Shown piece after piece: positions 22,362 to 23,146 of a DNA stretch of 23,146 nt (the first letter of the stretch is position 1; each line of letters starts with the position of its first letter). The notes beneath the pieces were generated by a model. That model worked only from the letters and a program-made list of their open reading frames with translations, did not search any database and had not been told where the DNA came from. The DNA comes from 62-47 sp039808365. GTDB taxonomy: Bacteria; Pseudomonadota; Alphaproteobacteria; Rhizobiales; Xanthobacteraceae. Position numbers and translations under genes: made by a program. The stretch is taken from positions 1-23,146 of the forward strand of contig JBDHSX010000048.1 in assembly GCA_039808365.1 (NCBI GenBank), given 5' to 3'.

Positions 22362-23146
22362 ATGGGTATTCTGACAGGCAAGACGGCGGTCATCACCGGC
22401 TCGACCAGCGGCATCGGGCTGGCTTACGCGCGGGCGATGGCCCAGGCCGGCGCCAATATCGTGCTCAACGGCATGGGCAAGCCGGAGGATATCGAGAAGG
22501 AGCGCGCCGGCATCGAAGCCGACTTCAAGGTCAAGGCGTTGCATTCGCCAGCCGACATGACCAAACCGGCCGAGATCGCGGAGATGGTCGCGCTCGGCGA
22601 AAAGACATTCGGCTCGGTCGACGTGCTGGTGAACAATGCCGGCATCCAGTTCGTCTCGCCGGTCGAGGATTTCCCGATCGAAAAGTGGGACGCCATCATC
22701 GCCATCAACCTGTCGTCGGCGTTTCACGGCATCCGCGCCGCGGTGCCCGGCATGAAGAAACGCGGCTGGGGCCGCATCATCAACACCGCCTCGGCCCATT
22801 CGCTGGTGGCCTCGCCGTTCAAGTCGGCTTACGTCTCGGCCAAGCACGGCATCGCCGGCCTGACCAAGACCGTGGCGCTGGAATTGGCGACGCACAAGAT
22901 CACCTGCAACTGCATCAGCCCCGGCTACGTCTGGACGCCGCTGGTGGAGAAGCAGATTCCCGACACCATGAAGGCGCGCGACATGACCAAGGAGCAGGTC
23001 ATCAACGACGTGCTGCTCGCGGCGCAACCGACCAAGCAATTCGTCACCGTGGAGCAGGTGGCGGCGCTCGCGGTCTACCTGTGCGGCGACGACGCCAGCC
23101 AGATCACCGGCGCGAACCTGTCCATCGACGGCGGCTGGACCGCGGC
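22362..23146 (+). CDS. bdhA: 3-hydroxybutyrate dehydrogenase (3' end cut by window)
   Basis: Interconverts D-3-hydroxybutyrate and acetoacetate with NAD(H); a cytosolic short-chain dehydrogenase. 261 codons plus two bases are present and only the last residue or so and the stop are missing, since the family ends near SIDGGWTA. The cofactor motif TGSTSGIG is at 12-19 and NNAG at 91-94. The catalytic residues are Ser144, Tyr157 and Lys161 (YVSAK). SPGYVWTPLV and the QPTK segment are specific to 3-hydroxybutyrate dehydrogenases. The ATG at 22362 has AGGAG (22349-22353) eight bases upstream. It lies 16 bases after the patatin gene. Its product acetoacetate is the substrate of the synthetase encoded at 7137-9185. 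Confidence 0.95.
   Translation, partial: MGILTGKTAVITGSTSGIGLAYARAMAQAGANIVLNGMGKPEDIEKERAGIEADFKVKALHSPADMTKPAEIAEMVALGEKTFGSVDVLVNNAGIQFVSPVEDFPIEKWDAIIAINLSSAFHGIRAAVPGMKKRGWGRIINTASAHSLVASPFKSAYVSAKHGIAGLTKTVALELATHKITCNCISPGYVWTPLVEKQIPDTMKARDMTKEQVINDVLLAAQPTKQFVTVEQVAALAVYLCGDDASQITGANLSIDGGWTA

Overview
The window is a GC-rich stretch of bacterial chromosome. It most resembles the Bradyrhizobium / Rhodopseudomonas / Nitrobacter group of Alphaproteobacteria. This rests on remembered protein resemblance, the zinc-free L31, the patatin-bdhA pair and the style of intergenic repeat; no search could be run. No tRNA, rRNA, CRISPR array, insertion sequence, phage gene or recognisable defence system was seen. 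This is mostly core metabolism with a few uncharacterised genes.

Layout. Bases 1-5265 are mainly minus-strand: the N-terminal half of monomeric NADP isocitrate dehydrogenase (cut by the window start), a MaoC-type hydratase, a small DUF7662-like protein, an exported serine hydrolase of the NylB/beta-lactamase fold, and galU. One plus-strand coiled-coil protein of unknown function (1880-2395) interrupts them. A plus-strand MltB-type lytic transglycosylase (5473-6894) diverges from galU. Two minus-strand genes follow: acetoacetyl-CoA synthetase (7137-9185) and an MsbA-like ABC half-transporter (9306-11186). The transporter diverges from rpmE (ribosomal protein L31), which ends in a strong hairpin terminator. 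Malate synthase G (11835-13994, minus) diverges, across an AT-rich 440-bp control region, from a sulfate-assimilation cluster: cysG-cysH (ATGA overlap), then sbp-cysT-cysW-cysA. After the cluster come a CAP-domain lipoprotein, a patatin-like hydrolase and 3-hydroxybutyrate dehydrogenase (bdhA, complete except for its last bases).

How the genes work together. CysTWA-Sbp imports sulfate, an iron-sulfur APS reductase reduces the activated form, and CysG makes siroheme for a sulfite reductase that must lie outside the window. BdhA and acetoacetyl-CoA synthetase form a route from 3-hydroxybutyrate to acetoacetyl-CoA, and malate synthase and isocitrate dehydrogenase sit at the glyoxylate/TCA branch, so the window is rich in C2/C4 and polyhydroxybutyrate-related metabolism.

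The least explained material is intergenic. Four elements share one plan (GTCAT-like end, hairpin, ATCCA-like arm, spacer, TGGAT-like arm, hairpin, ATGACG-like end) although their stem sequences differ. Several palindromes lie at likely control points: upstream of galU, in front of rpmE, in the rpmE/ABC gap and in the glcB/cysG gap.
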